Assembly: GCA_023053545.1 (NCBI GenBank)
Contig: JAKZAN010000001.1
Span: 1,260,565-1,324,564 of the forward strand
DNA from: Lepidurus packardi
Taxonomy: Eukaryota > Arthropoda > Branchiopoda > Notostraca > Triopsidae
Direction: 5' to 3'
DNA length: 64,000 bases
The notes beneath the pieces are model-generated. The model made no database searches. It saw only the letters and a program-made list of their open reading frames with translations, and was not told the DNA's origin. The translations under genes and the position numbers were made by a program. Positions 1-14,000 of this stretch are shown one piece after another. How positions within the stretch are numbered: the stretch's first letter is position 1; each line of letters opens with the position of its first letter.

Positions 1-797
1 CAGCTCCATAGATGTAATATCCAAGCAAGCCATCCAATGGCGACGCACTAAAATTATAAAAATTTAGAATTTTTTTTGTAAGAAAATGTAGTTTTTAGTT
101 TTAATAATTAATTGAATTACTGAACTGGTGCAATAGTTTTGGCACTCAATTTATAAAGATATACATGTTTGACACACTTGAGTGGCAAAAGTATTGCACC
201 AGTGCACCAGTAGAACACGCTATTAAAAGTTTAAGAACATTTTCTGTCGCTTATTCGAAATGAATTTCCATGGGTTACGCATTAATCTGCAAACGGCAAC
301 TGTATTTTGGATTAAAAGAGGACAATCTAGGCTTTGTACATTAGCTATTAATACTATTAATTACTATTAATTACGCCAATACTATAAATTAGCTATTAAT
401 ACGCCAATACTAATATTAGCTACTAATAGGCCAATACTATTTGATGTTATCTCATAATATATTCCGGTTTTAGCTAAAAGAATTACTCCGAATTTCTCCA
501 GTCCGGGTCCAGTCCGAATTTCTTCCCATGCTAAGTGCACAGCAAAGACAGCCAGTAAGTATCGCGGATAGAAAGGGCCCGAGTAGTGTTTTTTTTCCTT
601 AAAACGGAATCAAGGGCAATTAACTGTACTTGGGGTACATCCGAATTGTAGTGAAATCCCAATGGGGACCTGTACCCGGATTTGCTCTTCTCTAAATTCA
701 GCGAAGCTTCTTTCACTTATGGCAATCATGCATTTTCACCGGACAAAATTATCCACCAGCTTATGCCTACCCTCATTAGTGAAAGGACAGACCACGC
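1..797. other. Upstream intergenic DNA, AT-rich
   Basis: No coding region is supported here. Positions about 340-440 hold short, degenerate repeats of a TATTAATTACGCCAATAC-like unit. The short open frames in this stretch have no recognisable protein features. Confidence 0.6.
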
Positions 798-832
798 TAT
801 AAATACTGACGCAGCTCAATGCCATTGTCATT
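798..832 (+). promoter_or_regulatory. TATA box and initiator of the membrane-protein gene
   Basis: A TATAAAT at 798-804 is followed by an arthropod-type initiator TCATT at 828-832, whose A at 830 lies 32 bases from the start of the TATA box. That spacing fits a focused RNA polymerase II promoter. A short noncoding exon (about 830-861) would end at CAG|GTATGA, with the intron closing at an acceptor at 943-944, two bases before the ATG at 947. Transcription start and intron are inferred, not tested. Confidence 0.5.
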
Positions 833-946
833 TATACTGTTTTTGAACGACCACTGATCAGGTATGACGGTTACCGTTTCATTTTTAAGTTTCTCGTTAT
901 ACTTTTCAGCCATTGTTCGCTAATAATTACCTTTTCCTTAGCAGGA

Positions 947-1792
947 ATGTCCGAAGCGTTAATCAACAATCCCATTGTGAGCTCCTTGTTACATGGCTTG
1001 AACACAATTACCAACGTTGCAGGAGCCAGTTTGTCCACCCTTGGTAAAGGCATTGGTCTGGATGAAGCTACGTCTACGGACGGTCTGAACCCGGTGGGCC
1101 TAGGTATCGTGACTGAAGATGAAGCCAGGTCGCAAGCTTACAGCTCCCTTATGGACGCGGGATGGAATCAGGGCGTCGAAACGGAGCAGATCGGCGTCTT
1201 CTTCAAGAAACCTACGGTGGTCCTGCTGCTAATGCCAATCATCATAGCGGTCGTCGTGGTAACCGTTGTAACCGCCGTCCGCACAGTGGTCGTCGTCAAT
1301 TTCGGGAAAAGTAAGAAAGATATATTCCCTGGCCTCTTTCCTCCTGAAAAGGAAGAGTACTACCCTCCCGAGTACTACCCCGAGTATCCTGAAGACGTAA
1401 AGCCTGAGGCTCCCTCCAAGAACATCTACAAGCGTTCCATAGTGAACCGCCGTGACGTCACCGAAGTTAACCCAACCTCCTCTGCCATACCCACGCTTAG
1501 CCTCGACCAAGTCAGCCGCTTTAACACAACCTCCTCGGCCACACCCACACTTAGCTTTGACCAAGTCAACCGCTTAACTTCCGTGATTACTTCCGCTCTG
1601 CAAGCCGAAGAGTGTCTACACAGATTGCTCTGCGAAACTGGAACATGGAGTAAGGACTACCCAACTCTGCACGCCACCGTCAAGTTCGCCAAAGTCTTCT
1701 TGCCTCAGCATTTGCTTGCGCCCTTCGAGATCTTCTATTCCGGTGACAATTGCGAGCGTTTTACCTGTGGCCAATTACCTCTGAAAAAGTAA
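947..1792 (+). CDS. Unrecognised single-pass membrane protein, 281 residues
   Basis: I do not recognise this family. The protein has a polar, Ser/Gly-rich N-terminal part without an obvious signal peptide (1-88), one strongly hydrophobic Val/Ile-rich segment (about 90-118), a Pro/Tyr/Glu-rich stretch (131-152), a basic segment (162-169), two near-identical copies of a TSSA-PTLS-DQV unit about 18 residues apart (177-193 and 195-210), and a C-terminal region with four cysteines at 223, 229, 269 and 274. The spacing C-x5-C-E, then G-x2-C-x4-C, is loosely like the arthropod DM4/12 domain, but that is only a suggestion. The start is the first in-frame ATG after a plausible 5'UTR intron, and the frame is open to TAA at 1790-1792. 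A TATA-Inr pair upstream supports expression. Confidence 0.75.
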   Translation: MSEALINNPIVSSLLHGLNTITNVAGASLSTLGKGIGLDEATSTDGLNPVGLGIVTEDEARSQAYSSLMDAGWNQGVETEQIGVFFKKPTVVLLLMPIIIAVVVVTVVTAVRTVVVVNFGKSKKDIFPGLFPPEKEEYYPPEYYPEYPEDVKPEAPSKNIYKRSIVNRRDVTEVNPTSSAIPTLSLDQVSRFNTTSSATPTLSFDQVNRLTSVITSALQAEECLHRLLCETGTWSKDYPTLHATVKFAKVFLPQHLLAPFEIFYSGDNCERFTCGQLPLKK

Positions 1793-2712
1793 ACGTTTTT
1801 AACATTTAAATCCAACAGTTAATTTAAATCCAACAGTTATCTAACCCCTAAATTGCTTTCTTTCTGTAAGAGTCGAATACATTTGGCTTCATCCTCTATT
1901 GCGTCTTTAGTAATGCGTCGTTTGGAAATGCGAACAACAATCTTATCTGTACATCTGATAAGAATAACTATTCCTTTCCTCGTGAATCCTTACCTTTTGG
2001 GAAAATGCCCTGGCTTAATGTAGTAAGCTGGATAAGGGATTAAATTTGATGTCCTTCTCCTCCCATTTCTTGACGACTTTGTATGTTTTCACCTTGACAA
2101 ACGACCACGAAGCTCTCCCATACGCAAAGGGCTTTAGAAACAGACAATTTTGCTGAAGGGGCAGTTGAACTCCTGAAGGCGAAGATCAAGGGGCCTAAAA
2201 CAGCAGCCTAGACTGGTTTCGAAAAGTGGAAAGGCTCCAGGGTCCAAACGATAAGCTTTGTCTTGTCTCTCCCCCACATGCACATATTGGAGCTTTCGAG
2301 TCGACTCCTTCTCCCTTTGCACACGGCACGCCTGACACAGTGGAGGGAAAAGTTAAATTGCTGAAAAACGTAAACACAATACAGAACCAAAGTAAGCTAT
2401 CCTACTACTGCTTCTTGTACCACAGAATCAGCGTCATGCAACAACCAAAGTGTACTCCAATTCCAATTGTATTTCAATTCCAAATTCCAAATTCAAAGTG
2501 TCCAAATTTCAATTCAAAGTGTATTTCAATTCCAAGCTAAAAACCCTGTGGTGGTAGGAAAAGACGCACAAAGTGCACAAAGAGCACACAGGAAGATCAA
2601 AGCACAGGTTTCCTGTTAAGTCTGCAAGAATTGTGATTTATTTGAGTTAATAAAACTAATTAAGAATTTTTCTTCATACGCTTATTTTCCCCTTTTATTT
2701 CAGGACGGAGAA
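1793..2712 (+). other. Intergenic DNA and 5' leader of the ZIP gene
   Basis: No coding region is supported. An ATTAAA near 2040 could serve the upstream gene as a polyadenylation signal. CCAAA|GTAAGC at about 2391 is a possible donor for a 5'UTR intron ending at the clear acceptor TTTATTTCAG (2694-2703), ten bases before the ZIP ATG. Positions 2456-2535 are degenerate CAATTCCAA/CAAATTTC repeats. Confidence 0.45.
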
Positions 2713-3963
2713 ATGGACGTCGTCGATGCCAAGATCGTGTCTATGGTCCTACTTGGACTGGTTTCGATTATTCTAGGCTTGTTTCCCATCTGCATCGTAC
2801 GCAGGTTGGCGTGGGGACCCAATGGCGAAGGCATGTCAGCTTTCGCTAAAACTGTCCTGTCTGGCTTGTTGTGTTTCGGTGGAGGCGTTTTGATGGCCAC
2901 TGGCTTCTTGCACCTCCTACCGGACGTCCATGATGGTTTTGCGACGTTAGTGGAGGAGGGAAAGGTGCAGACTACGTTACCCCTGGCGGAAATCATTGTT
3001 TGCGCGGGGTTCTTCTTGGTGTACTTTGTGGAGGAAGTAGTGCACTGGATCGCGGATCGCCACGCCCATGACGAAGCTGACGTGTCCCTGCATCGCGCCG
3101 TCAGTGTCAGGGCTTGCTCCGTATCACGGGAAACGGAATTACCACCCTCCGGAAACCCCGGCTGCACCGCTATCATCTCTTCCAACGATTGCCAGCAGAG
3201 CAGCAAATGTGAACTGCCGTGCGAGGACGGCGTGTCTTGCACCGGCAAAACGTTGGACGCCCAATCGCTCAACCCGGCTAATACTTTGCGTTACGGCAGT
3301 GTGGATCAGCTCGTCATCCCCGGGAGCGATACTTCCGATTGTTGCGCGGCCGAACCGCCGACCAAAGTCCGGCATTACAAGGCCAATCACAACCTGGGCC
3401 ACAGCCATAATCACTTTCAAAAAACCCGAATGAGTCCCAAAGAAAGCCACCATCACCATCACATGCATCACGGCAGCTCGTCGTTGAAAGGTTTGCTGGT
3501 TATCGTCGCCTTATCGCTCCATGAAGTGTTTGAAGGACTAGCGGTCGGCTTACAGAGCGACGTGACGGACGTCTGGCAGCTCTTTGTCGCTGTCGCTTCC
3601 CATAAGTACGTCATTTCGATCTGCGTGGGCTTAGAACTAGCCACCACTGGCGTTTCGCGGAAGTTGCATGCGGCGTACATCCTCGTTTTCTCCCTAGTCA
3701 CGCCCCTTGGTATCGGCATCGGCCTGGCTTTAACAGACACTTCTGTTGATGAAGGGGCGGTAGACGAAAACGGGACGGTCTTAGCCTTGCAAGGACTGGC
3801 CGCAGGTACCATCCTCTACGTGGCCTTTTTCGAGATTCTGGAGCGAGAGCGCTCTAAATCGACGGTTGGCATGGTCCAATTGCTCCTGCTCGTGACTGGA
3901 TTTTTGGCCATGCTAGGATTAGAAGCTTTAGGTACAAAAAAAAAGAAAAAAAAGTGTTCATAA
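2713..3963 (+). CDS. ZIP-family (SLC39) zinc transporter, 416 residues, single coding exon
   Basis: ZIP proteins move zinc and related divalent metals into the cytosol from outside the cell or from organelles. Eight hydrophobic segments fall at about 7-29, 45-70, 90-112, 258-281, 286-310, 320-340, 354-375 and 385-405. The family signature is in segment 4: LSLHEVFEGLAVG, with His270 and Glu274 as metal-site residues, followed in segment 5 by His297-Lys298. The long loop between segments 3 and 4 (113-257) is rich in His and Cys, with HGH-like clusters near 229-234 and a run H246-H250, typical of metal-sensing loops. This is the ZIP1/2/3 (subfamily II) layout. The C-terminus ends in six lysines plus Cys-Ser, which is unusual. 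The ATG follows a clear 3' splice site, so a noncoding exon lies upstream. No intron interrupts the coding sequence. Confidence 0.93.
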   Translation: MDVVDAKIVSMVLLGLVSIILGLFPICIVRRLAWGPNGEGMSAFAKTVLSGLLCFGGGVLMATGFLHLLPDVHDGFATLVEEGKVQTTLPLAEIIVCAGFFLVYFVEEVVHWIADRHAHDEADVSLHRAVSVRACSVSRETELPPSGNPGCTAIISSNDCQQSSKCELPCEDGVSCTGKTLDAQSLNPANTLRYGSVDQLVIPGSDTSDCCAAEPPTKVRHYKANHNLGHSHNHFQKTRMSPKESHHHHHMHHGSSSLKGLLVIVALSLHEVFEGLAVGLQSDVTDVWQLFVAVASHKYVISICVGLELATTGVSRKLHAAYILVFSLVTPLGIGIGLALTDTSVDEGAVDENGTVLALQGLAAGTILYVAFFEILERERSKSTVGMVQLLLLVTGFLAMLGLEALGTKKKKKKCS

Positions 3964-4594
3964 TGAAAAACTCAGTTATCATATTTCGAATTACATTTTT
4001 TTAAATTCATTTTGGACTTTCTAGCCGGAGACGATCATGGTACCGAACACGAACCTGTCTTCCGAAGCAGCCTGATACCCAATATAACGCAGCTTTAAAT
4101 ACGCAGTCTCTTGTCAGCGGATTTAGGATGTTACGATGCTTGTTCTTCACGTGAAATACAATATGAATGATTTTATGGGGTTATTTGTATTCTTAATGTA
4201 AGTTGCGACAAGACGAATGTATTACAAGGGACGAATGTATTACAAGGGACGAATGTATTACAAGGGACGAATGTATTACAAGGGACGACTATAAATGTAA
4301 CTAAAACAAGCTCTCTTAAAAGATGAATGGGTATTCGGGGGAGGGAATCCAACTACGGGCTATATTCAATAGAGGTTATCGATGCATTATTTCCACATGC
4401 ATGCTGGGGAACCGGACGGAACAAGGAAAATAAAGGTCGATTGTGGCTGCGCATTGTTGTGTTTGGATACGTTGCTCGGGGAAACGACCATTGGCATTCC
4501 TGAACATGAAGCCCGGACCAGGTCACCGAACACACTTCCATCCTATTAGCTGGATTGTAAGGTGATCTAGTAAAACTTGCGGAATTCCTACACA
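3964..4594 (+). other. ZIP 3' end and tubulin promoter/leader region
   Basis: No coding region is supported. A TATAAAT at 4290-4296 directly follows the 19-bp tandem repeat. AATAAA at about 4429 could be the ZIP polyadenylation signal. The tubulin leader lies before the ATG at 4595. I cannot fix either transcript boundary from sequence alone. Confidence 0.4.
4212..4287 (+). repeat. Four copies of a 19-bp tandem repeat
   Basis: GACGAATGTATTACAAGGG is repeated four times head to tail without change, ending just before a TATAAAT. Perfect identity suggests recent expansion. It lies upstream of the tubulin gene. Confidence 0.95.
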
Positions 4595-7498
<2,904 letters not shown>

Positions 7499-10400
7499 AA
7501 TGAGCCATTTCGGTTTTGCTTGTCATTGCTTCAAACTCCCCAAAACGCAACCAAACCAAAAACTATATACAAGAACAGTGGCGGAATATTGGATAGTTGA
7601 AAGATACAATTTCTCCTTGTCGTGGCTTTATTGGAATCCTTTTTTTGCTTCTTTTTTGTATACAAAGTTTGAATCTGCCATGCTAAAAGCCCCCATGAGT
7701 TTATTTTTGTCACTTTTTTTTCATCATTTTGGGGGGAGTTTGGGTGTATGTGTTAAAGTAGATCTCCCATTCCCCCCAAACCTTTTTTCATCCACAAGAA
7801 ATTGGGTTACCTCTTAGCATTTATTATAGAAAAAATCTTTTGGAAAAAAGGCGGTTATTCTATATCGCTTCGAGAAAAAAAAACAAAACAAAAAACTAGG
7901 TGTCCAAAAACAAAAAACCAAAACTAGACAAGAGAGGGGGGTGGGGTGGGGATACCATTTCGCGGTCATGATATACAGGGCGATAAGAGCAGTTAGTACT
8001 TTTTTTTTAAGCCTTCTTTCGGAAGTATCGGTTACAAATTAGGTCTCAAAATCTTCGGGATTGCTTCGGCGAGTGTCAGCTTTTTCTCTCGTGTGTCCGT
8101 CATCAACTTTACCTGGCACGATTTCTCCTATTTTTCCTTTACAAAAGATTTTTTGAAGGAAAAAACGATCCAAAACTTGCACCACTTTTTTCTCCCCAAA
8201 ATCCTTGTTCACACCCCGAAAAGATCACCTCCCACCACCCAATGACAATATTGGCCTTTCAGTTATTTTTTTTTTTTTTTGCGTTTCTCTCTCTTTTTTT
8301 AAATTTCGTTTCACCTTTGGCCGTGAAGCAATTGATATCAAAGCAGTGTTTTTTCGCGCTACCAAAAACTACCTCTACCAGTTTTTTTTTAAACTTTCTT
8401 TTCGAAAATAAATGAGAAAATAAAATGAAATTGGACTAGCTTAAACCCAAACTTGACCAAGAAAATGATTTCTTTGCCTTTCCGAAAACGCTTGGACTAA
8501 ATAAGCCCCAATTTTTTAGATTCCTAGGCTTAAAAAATGGGAGGGGCGGAGTATACAAGGAGTCTGGAGATCATTGTTGACATGCTAACATTGTTTAGTT
8601 TAACCCTTTATAATGAAATGGCGTTAAATTTGAAGGGGGAGGGAGGAGCAAGGCAGGGGAGAGGAGGAGGGGGAGGGGCTAAATAGCATTTTTTTTTTCT
8701 TTTTTTCTTTCGCAGATGAGTTTGGTTCATCCTCGCATGAACGAAGTGTATAGAAGATGTAAAATTCCCTGTGACAAACCCCAAAAGCTTTCTTTGTTAT
8801 GGATGTGTACATCATAAGCTTTTTTAGCTTCTCCTGGGGCTTTTTATATTTCAAGAAAAAAGTCAATTTATCAACAGCATGTTGGTGAATGTGTCTGTGT
8901 GTGTATGTTTTTTTTTATTAATTTTTTATTTTGGTTTTGAAAGCATGAAAGGTAAAAACATCCTTTGTTTCATCCGACATCCGCAATCATGAAGCGTCTT
9001 ATATGTTTTTGAGAACCTGCTAAAGCTAGTAAGGAAGGAAAGAATTGTTTCTAATAAAAATCTAGGTCTAAAAAACTATCAAAAAGGTGAAAATCGTAAA
9101 TTCAAACGCGCACGCGCGAGATTCCATACTTGAATGGTCTCTCCCAACCTTTGGAATATAATAAAAAAATAAAAAAAACTCAAAAAACCTCCTGGATCGC
9201 GAAATGCGTGAAGCTTGTGATCCATTCAAGTCCCCCGAAATGGGGGAAATGTCAATCCAATTCTTTTACAAAAAATCTTTGCATCTTTTCAACTTTTGTT
9301 CGTGCGACTCGACATTGCAGCGATATTTTTCATACGTCTGCGTTCAAAAACGTTCTTCTACGCCTCAAGTGAAACTTAAAGCTTTCATTACCTTCCATTA
9401 AGGGATATTACAAAAAAATCGCTTAACGGGTTCGACCGTAACTAAACTTTATAAAATGCAGCTAAACTGGAAACAAGAGCTGGATCTTATTTCCTAGCTA
9501 ATCTTGTGTGCTGTGATCCAATCTTCGGTTATTACAAAATTAAAAAGTATTTGAAGCCAACAACCAGCAAGTGTTACCCTGTAAGTCAGGAAAAAAGCCT
9601 ATAAGTTAATATAATAGGAAAACTGCTCAACAAATTCGCCCTTGTTCTTCTTATTTTACTTTCTTTTCAAAGTCGAGGTTCAAGTTGCTTGGTTAAAAAC
9701 GTTAACTTGGATAACTGGGTTAATTAATTAATATACGTAATAATGACCACGTGCCTGTCGCTACGTCCCTTCAAGAATTATTTCCTTCCTATCTGTTCAA
9801 ACTATAAACATAAAAAATACGAATCTCGCGAGTCGAAACTATGGCGAAAAACAGGTTTAAGTAGTTACGTTTTGTTCGAATTAAGTTCGCAAAAAAGTAA
9901 ACTTTTTTTTGCTAGGGGGTTGGCGAGGGGTGTGTAGGGGATTTTGGGTACCCATTCCCTTCAGCTAGGTTTAACAAACACAGAAACAGAGTAAAAGTAA
10001 AACCCTGCGCGAACGAGATCAATTTTCAAAACAAACGCCATCTAGTGTCAGAAATGGGGACTAGTTGTCAAATCCAGAATTCAGATCCATGATTAAACGA
10101 AAAGAAATACTGGACCAGACATTTTTGGCAAAAAACTTCGCACAAATTTTGCTGGAGTATCCGCACAATATCATTCTTTTCTTTTTTTACCTGACCCAAA
10201 AACTTGACGGAAAGGGACAGAATTTGCACTTGGAATTTTTGGTGTCCACTACGTAATTGTCTGCTTCTGGTTCCTTTCATAACTTTCCCGTCTTTCCACA
10301 AGGGTTCTCACGAGTTGTACAGTATTCTTGAAATTGTTGCACAAAATCCGTGTGGCATTGTTTAATCTCTTTTTATTTTTGGTTGCGGTGGGACTAGTGT

Positions 10401-11093
10401 TTGCTTACATATGAAACCCAACTCTTTCGCAAGGGTAAAAGTAAAAACTGAAGAGATCCGTCTGTTTCCATATACGCTGCGTTTTCCGCACTAAACTGTG
10501 TGAAACGTTTCGAATCGATCCTATCGAATCACCAATCTCAGCACTTGACTAGTTTCCGATTCCATCAGCTCAATTGTCTTTTGGGTTTCTTTAATTCTTT
10601 TCCTCATATTCAGTCTTGTTTCCTTGTGTCAGGAAAAACTGTTGCAAAACACGAATTACGTAGTTAAGAGACGGGCATCAAAATTTGGCAACATGATGGC
10701 ATAGGTCGGTTAATGTTTTTTTTTGTGGGGTTTCATTTTTCTTGTCTTCAATATCTGAGAGGGGTGTATGTGTGGGCTGGTTATGGTGGGCTAGAATAAT
10801 AAATTCCTTTTCATATGGACTTTTTGTGTGATGCAAGATCCTACTTTTGTAAACATATGTGGCAAAGTTTTCTTCACGATAGAAAAGTAAAGTGTTTTGT
10901 GTTCTTGTTTTCTCTCTCACTGGCAATTTCCAAGCACTTTCGTTCCCGTTCTTCCTCACAAGAAGCGCTAGAAGAAACGATTCTAAAACGTCTGATTTTG
11001 GGTTGAAGTGAAGAGTTCCCTCTCTTCTCTACTTTTCTTCTCCGTCTGGCTTAAGAGATTGTGTTCCCTTGTAGCCTCCTTTTTTTGTCTTCC
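7499..11093. other. Shared 3' region of convergent tubulin and bru3 genes
   Basis: No coding region is supported. The tubulin 3'UTR starts here; AATAAA at about 8407 is a distant candidate signal. On the minus strand the bru3 3'UTR runs leftward from 11093; TTTATT at 10372-10377 (AATAAA on the minus strand) is the nearest good candidate. The stretch is full of T- and A-runs (for example 8265-8280) and a GT-rich tract near 8890. The short open frames here look like chance. Confidence 0.5.
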
Positions 11094-14000
11094 TTAATAC
11101 GGTCGATTAGCATCTTTGGGTCTCTTGAGTTGCACTTTGAGTCTTTTCATACCAATCTGGAAGCCGTTCATGGCTTGGATCGCAGCTTGGGCACTGGATG
11201 GGTTATCGAAACTCACAAACCCTGGGAAAAGAAGCAGACAAGAATAAGTTTCACTATCATAAAAGCCTCACGATACACCAAATTATATATTTAAACAAGT
11301 AAGCATTCAAAGTCCTATCCCGGCCAAAATAAACGCTTTCCACAACGCCAGGTGGCACTCGTAGGACTCCTGCCTCTGGCAGATGCTTGAGCTAATGGTT
11401 ACGTTTAGCTTTTCGTGAAGTTGAGGTGATAAAGGTAACCATTAGCTCAAGCATTGGGGGAAGGGCTACATGGTGAACTCGCTCCGTGATTGGATGGCTA
11501 TCTTCCCATGTACAGTTTTACTTCAACATCTGTGATAAATGTTGGGCAAAGGTAAACCTCGACGCTAAACAATATAATAAACAACGTAGGATGATAATCT
11601 ATGTAATTTAATGTATATAAAATAAAATTGGGCCTTTTATGAAACTTTAAGAAAGGTACATGTTCAAACTAACTTTCCGTTAACATTAGACTCACAAACC
11701 CTGGGAAAAGAAGCAGACAAGAATAAGTTTCACTATCACAAAAGCCTCACGATACACCAAATTATATATTTAAACAAGTAAGCATTCAAAGTCCTATCCC
11801 GGCCAAAATAAACGCTTTCCACAACGCCAGGTGGCACTCGTAGGACTCCTGCCTCTGGCAGATGCTTGAGCTAATGGTTACGTTTAGCTTTTCGTGAAGT
11901 TGAGGTGATAAAGGTAACCATTAGCTCAAGCATTGGGGGAAGGGCTACACGGTGAACTCGCTCCGTGATTGGATGGCCATGATGGTAATATATGGCCATG
12001 ATGGTAATATCGCAATATTGGGCGAAGGTAAACCTCGACGCTTAACAATATAATAAACAACGTAGGACAATAATCTATGTAATCTAATGAAATGTATATA
12101 ATGTAATGTATATAAAATCAAATTGTGCCTTTTATGAAACTTTAAGAAAGGTACATGTTCCAACTAACTTTCCGTTAACATTAGACGTTGCATGTTGTAT
12201 TCTACTAATGAAATAACCCTTGAGACCGCTCAGGAAGAAACAATAGAAACATACAACAATTCAAAGGTATTCAGACGTCTTACCAAAACATTTACTCTGG
12301 TTTGTGGCCCTGTCGATAAACACTTTTGAACTAATGACGTTTCCGAACGGCAAAAACATCTGCATCAGTTCAGCGTCACCGAATTCTTGAGGAAGATGGT
12401 AAATGAATAGGTTGCAGCCCTCAGGGCCGGAAATGGAGCACCCTTTGAAATAAACAACAGCACCAAAATCAAATCATAATTTAATTCCGTATGTACACAA
12501 GAATCAATGGGAACGGGAATTAAAGAATGCACGACAAAACCATTTTCAAAAATAGCTTTGCTCCAAGACAGACCATGCTGGAAAATACCATCTTTAGATC
12601 CATTTTTTTTTTCATTTTATCAAATAATAATCCCATGTGAACGTGAGCATGAGCCAAGGCTGACATTGAAATAAAATTCCAGTAAAAAAATTCTAACAAT
12701 TAGAGAATTTAGAATCGATTCCAGAAATTCTTACCTTCTCTGGCTGTAGGGACCAAGGCAGGGCTCAGGGATTGTCCCATTTGTTGAGGATATTGTCCAT
12801 ATACGGTTGGATAAGCTGTTTCAAAGCCAAAAACGGAGGAAATGGACCAAAGGTGTGGGGGGTAAAACATACACAAAATGAAACTTATTGCATTAAAATA
12901 TAAAATCACAGTAAGACAACATGTAAGTTTTAGAAGCAAAAACGTGACAATGCAAATCAATCAATGCAAAATTTAATGTAACAAATATCGACGAGCTTCT
13001 CATCTCAAAATAGTTTTGCAACACATCTTCAAACTCTAACTTTAAATTTGTAATAAATAGATCTAAAATACGAGCAAACCACTCAAAGCTCCAGCTAAAA
13101 TTTGGACGGTCTAGCATGCTCTTAGAATTTAGCATATTACATAATTCCAAAACCTTTACATAGAAAGCCACACATACAGCATACACATTGTAACTAACGA
13201 CCACATATCGCATACATAATCGCAAACAGAAAATGTAGAAAATAAAATAAAAACGAAGGGTAAATTTCTTACCGACTCCAGGGTAAGCTTGTAGGCCAGG
13301 GAAGGCTTGTTGCAAGGCAGCGTCTCCGTTAGGTAAGCCATGGGCTAGCACCAGGAGAGGAGAAAAGCCTGCTTGATTATTGACGGCAGCCACAGGACTC
13401 ATTGAATCCCCTTATAATACCAAAACAAAACAAAACAAAACAAAAAACACAAGGATTTAGCTCCTAAACTTGTCTTGCTTTCTATTTCCTATCTGGCTTC
13501 TTCAGAAAAAGAGTCGCGCTAACCTTTTAGCTTGGCGTGCTACACCGTAGCTACCGCAAGATGGCGTGCGCGGTTTGCATGAGTGTATATGAACGCGCAT
13601 TACCTCTGCTCATGATACGGCGGGCATACTGTAATGCTCAATTTACCATGCTCAACTTCATCAACTCAATTGTTAACTCCATGCTCAATTTACGTACATT
13701 CCACAGAAATTAGGGTAAAATAATATGTAGGCTGTATCTGGCTTCTTTAGAAAAAGAGTCGCGCTAACCTTTTAGCTTGGCGTGCTGCACCGTAGCTACC
13801 GCAAGATGGCGTGCGCGGTTTGCATGAGTGCATATGAACGCGCATTGCCTCTGCTCATGATACGGCGAGCATGCCGTTTTTAACTCCATGCTCATTTTTT
13901 TTAAATAATAAGATCAATAGAAAGCTTGTTTCAGAATAATAATAATCTTTATAAAAGAAAATCAGAAATATTAAATGGTCAGAAATAGTCGATAATGTGC

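Larger units (their letters stand above)
11211..12185 (-). repeat. 479-bp tandem duplication covering the last bru3 splice acceptor
   Basis: 11211-11689 is repeated at 11690-12185 with few differences. The duplicated unit begins inside the last exon, so the second copy carries the full acceptor (minus-strand CTTTTCCCAG|GGTTTGTGAG) plus the first 11 bases of that exon, all within the intron. Both copies contain a perfect 20-bp inverted repeat. Confidence 0.93.
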
